Source: Lineus longissimus | Taxonomy: Eukaryota > Nemertea > Pilidiophora > Heteronemertea > Lineidae | Assembly: GCF_910592395.1 (NCBI RefSeq) | Contig: NC_088325.1 | Coordinates: 992,001-1,056,000, forward strand | Reading direction: 5' to 3' | Length of the DNA stretch: 64,000 nt | Part shown: positions 62,068-64,000 of the stretch, piece after piece | How positions within the stretch are numbered: the stretch's first letter is position 1 | Layout: each line of letters opens with the position of its first letter | The notes under the pieces: model-generated | The model's input: only the letters and a program-made list of their open reading frames with translations | Told to the model about the DNA's origin: nothing | The model's database searches: none | Program-made: the position numbers and the translations under genes

Positions 62068-64000
62068 AGGTTCATTCTGACACTTGGCTAGACAATATTG
62101 CTGTATGAGACCCGATGCCCAGTGTCGCACAAACACCAACTGGCGACTTCGTGTAACTTAATATCGTCACCGGACTTGGTCCCTGCCTATTGTCTCCCTT
62201 TAAGATCCATAAACATCCAGGCAGAAGTTGCTTCACGTCTTGATCCGCCCTCGGCAACGCATTTTTGCCTCCGTTGCCATTTTGTGGCATTCAAGACATC
62301 ACAACTCTAGAACGTGTTATGAGTGATGTTATAGAGCTAGAGCTATACAAGGCCGACCTTTGAGAAAAACCCTTCAGAGCGTTGACCTTTTAAAGGATGT
62401 CATGTTGATGTTGTGAAGACGAAGAAGGTAACATTTCATTTCGGTACCGTCAGTCGATCATAGCTATCCAAGGTCAATGCTGCCTCTCCATTGTACGATA
62501 TCTTGCAATTAGCTTATATTGTGGCTTCAAAAGCTCGTTGGAAGAAAACTAGTTGAAAATAGGACACGAAGGAGAAAGATTGTGCATGGCCGCTCTATTT
62601 CCCGCGCCTTGAATAATATGTCTCCTTGAGAGAATGATGAACGAGGTGGTTAAACACAATCGCCTAGTTAAGACTTGACAGCGTTAACATACTGCAGTAC
62701 TGATCATCGATTCTGTCTTGTCCAATAATTGTTTACCGGTAGATCAAGATGTACCGCATCCCGAGGGAACGGATGAAGACGTACGGAGGAGACGTTGAGG
62801 ACATAATTGAATTTCTGTCACAATAATGTCAAGCCCAAGCTGTGTAGATGAGTCGAAAAGATATCTGGCTGTGGTTATCGGCTTCGTCCTAATTAAATCC
62901 TCGCCGGGCCTTCCGCCATCTTGTTTGCTTGGTCGGAAACACAACAATATGACGTTGCTGTGTTTTATGTGTACATTGCAGTGTACATCGGTGTGAAATG
63001 TTAACGGTTCTCTGCTGGAAAGCGACATCATTCAGGGAATCTTGTTACTGGGCCGCCGGCCAAATCCGAGAAAAGTTGGCGATAATCTTTTGATTTCCCC
63101 CACAGCCTGAACCGAATTTTAGATAAAACAACCCGCCACGATAATGAAATACAGCATGTTATGGTGCCATGTCCAAGCTCTAGGCTTGCTCCAGGGCACT
63201 GTAAAGAGATTACAGCATTTTAAAATGTCCATTGCGAAAATAAATTTAAAAAGATGAATATCTCAACAAGTAAATATACGATCACTATCGATCTGGTGAA
63301 TCCACCAAGTGATTAATGATCTCACGCACGATACATAATGGAGTCTTACGAGACAAACAGACGGCAGTAGAGGTCAAAGGTCAACCTAAACCACTAAAAA
63401 TGTCCCGTTGAATTGATGAGATTATCGATTGAGGTGAACAACGCGATCACCACTCTCTGGAGGCGAGGAAATCTCCGTGTGAGTAATTGCTTTTTGGGCG
63501 CAATCTCTGGTGTCACGAGATCTGAGAGCGATCCGTTTGAGATGTTGTTTTGGTAGGTTTGATGGACCGTGAGCAGTTCGTTCGATCGGATTTTAGTACG
63601 GTGTGCGAACGATACGAACTGCAACTCGCTGACGATGTATTATATCACCCGTGGTGCACTCCCGGCTCGGGTTGTAAATTATTACAGTATCCACTTATCT
63701 TGGTGGAAAATGCATGACTGTTGGCGTGAAGTCCACCCAAGCTAAATGAGTGATCGCGGGGTGTCGCTACATAGACTACTGCAAACACAGATTATTGAAG
63801 ATAGACTCACGGACTAGAAGAATTTCAGAAATATCGCTACACGAGTCATTTTCTAACCAAAACCCGTCCATCAAATTCACCCGTGGTGTACTCCACCAGT
63901 AGTGTTATCTTTCTGGATACAACAGTCAAGGTCAGTGGAGGACAACTTGCAACGGTTGTAAATAGAAAACGTACATACGCGTTCAGTTACCTACACCCGG
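62068..64000. other. Intergenic, no recognised gene
   Basis: Stop-dense on both strands apart from short frames without family signatures; no TIR element recognised. Confidence 0.5.

Noticed and set aside
1-64000. CRISPR arrays, bacterial operons, tRNA or rRNA genes
   Set aside because: None seen. The tandem arrays have no spacer-repeat structure, and intron-bearing animal genes make prokaryotic features inapplicable.

Overview
This is eukaryotic, animal genomic DNA: genes are split by GT-AG introns, spaced kilobases apart, and embedded in many dispersed repeats, terminal-inverted-repeat (TIR) elements and minisatellites. The gene set (a CBL ubiquitin ligase, an S1 serine protease, a nucleoredoxin-like protein, an orphan 7TM receptor with a somatomedin-B domain, duplicated cysteine-rich membrane proteins, a LicD-family enzyme) and the repeat style fit a bilaterian invertebrate, probably marine. 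I cannot name the phylum from sequence alone.

Layout. 1-620: higher-order minisatellite in an upstream CBL intron. 734-6410 (+): ten 3' exons of CBL (SH2-like part of the TKB domain, linker, RING, proline-rich tail, UBA); the N-terminal exons lie left of the window. 6411-13500: CBL 3' flank, a 65-bp minisatellite and otherwise unrecognised DNA. 13650-18280 (+): complete six-exon secreted chymotrypsin-fold protease. 20801-21882 (+): three-exon nucleoredoxin/tryparedoxin-like protein. 23250-23822: near-perfect giant palindrome. 25482-28349 (+): intronless SMB-7TM receptor. 28800-38600: gene-poor and rich in short TIR elements and minisatellites.

38629-43182 and 50403-54680 are two copies of a segmental duplication. 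Each carries an apparently intact four-exon gene (+) for a signal-peptide, cysteine-rich ectodomain, single-TM, PPxY-tail protein. The ectodomain is two tandem modules with the same 12-cysteine order, and the ectodomain exon differs more between the copies than the introns beside it. The spacer between the copies is a 6.1-kb block that splits a small TIR element in two, with a 5-bp repeat at the break. 56713-60433 (-): three-exon LicD/fukutin-type type II membrane protein. 60440-64000: repeats and no recognisable gene.

The genes do not form a pathway and there is no operon logic. The most noteworthy material is the duplicated cysteine-rich membrane-protein pair with its transposon-shaped surroundings, and the large palindromic elements. 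All exon boundaries are read by eye from splice consensus, frame and family resemblance; no alignment or database search was run.
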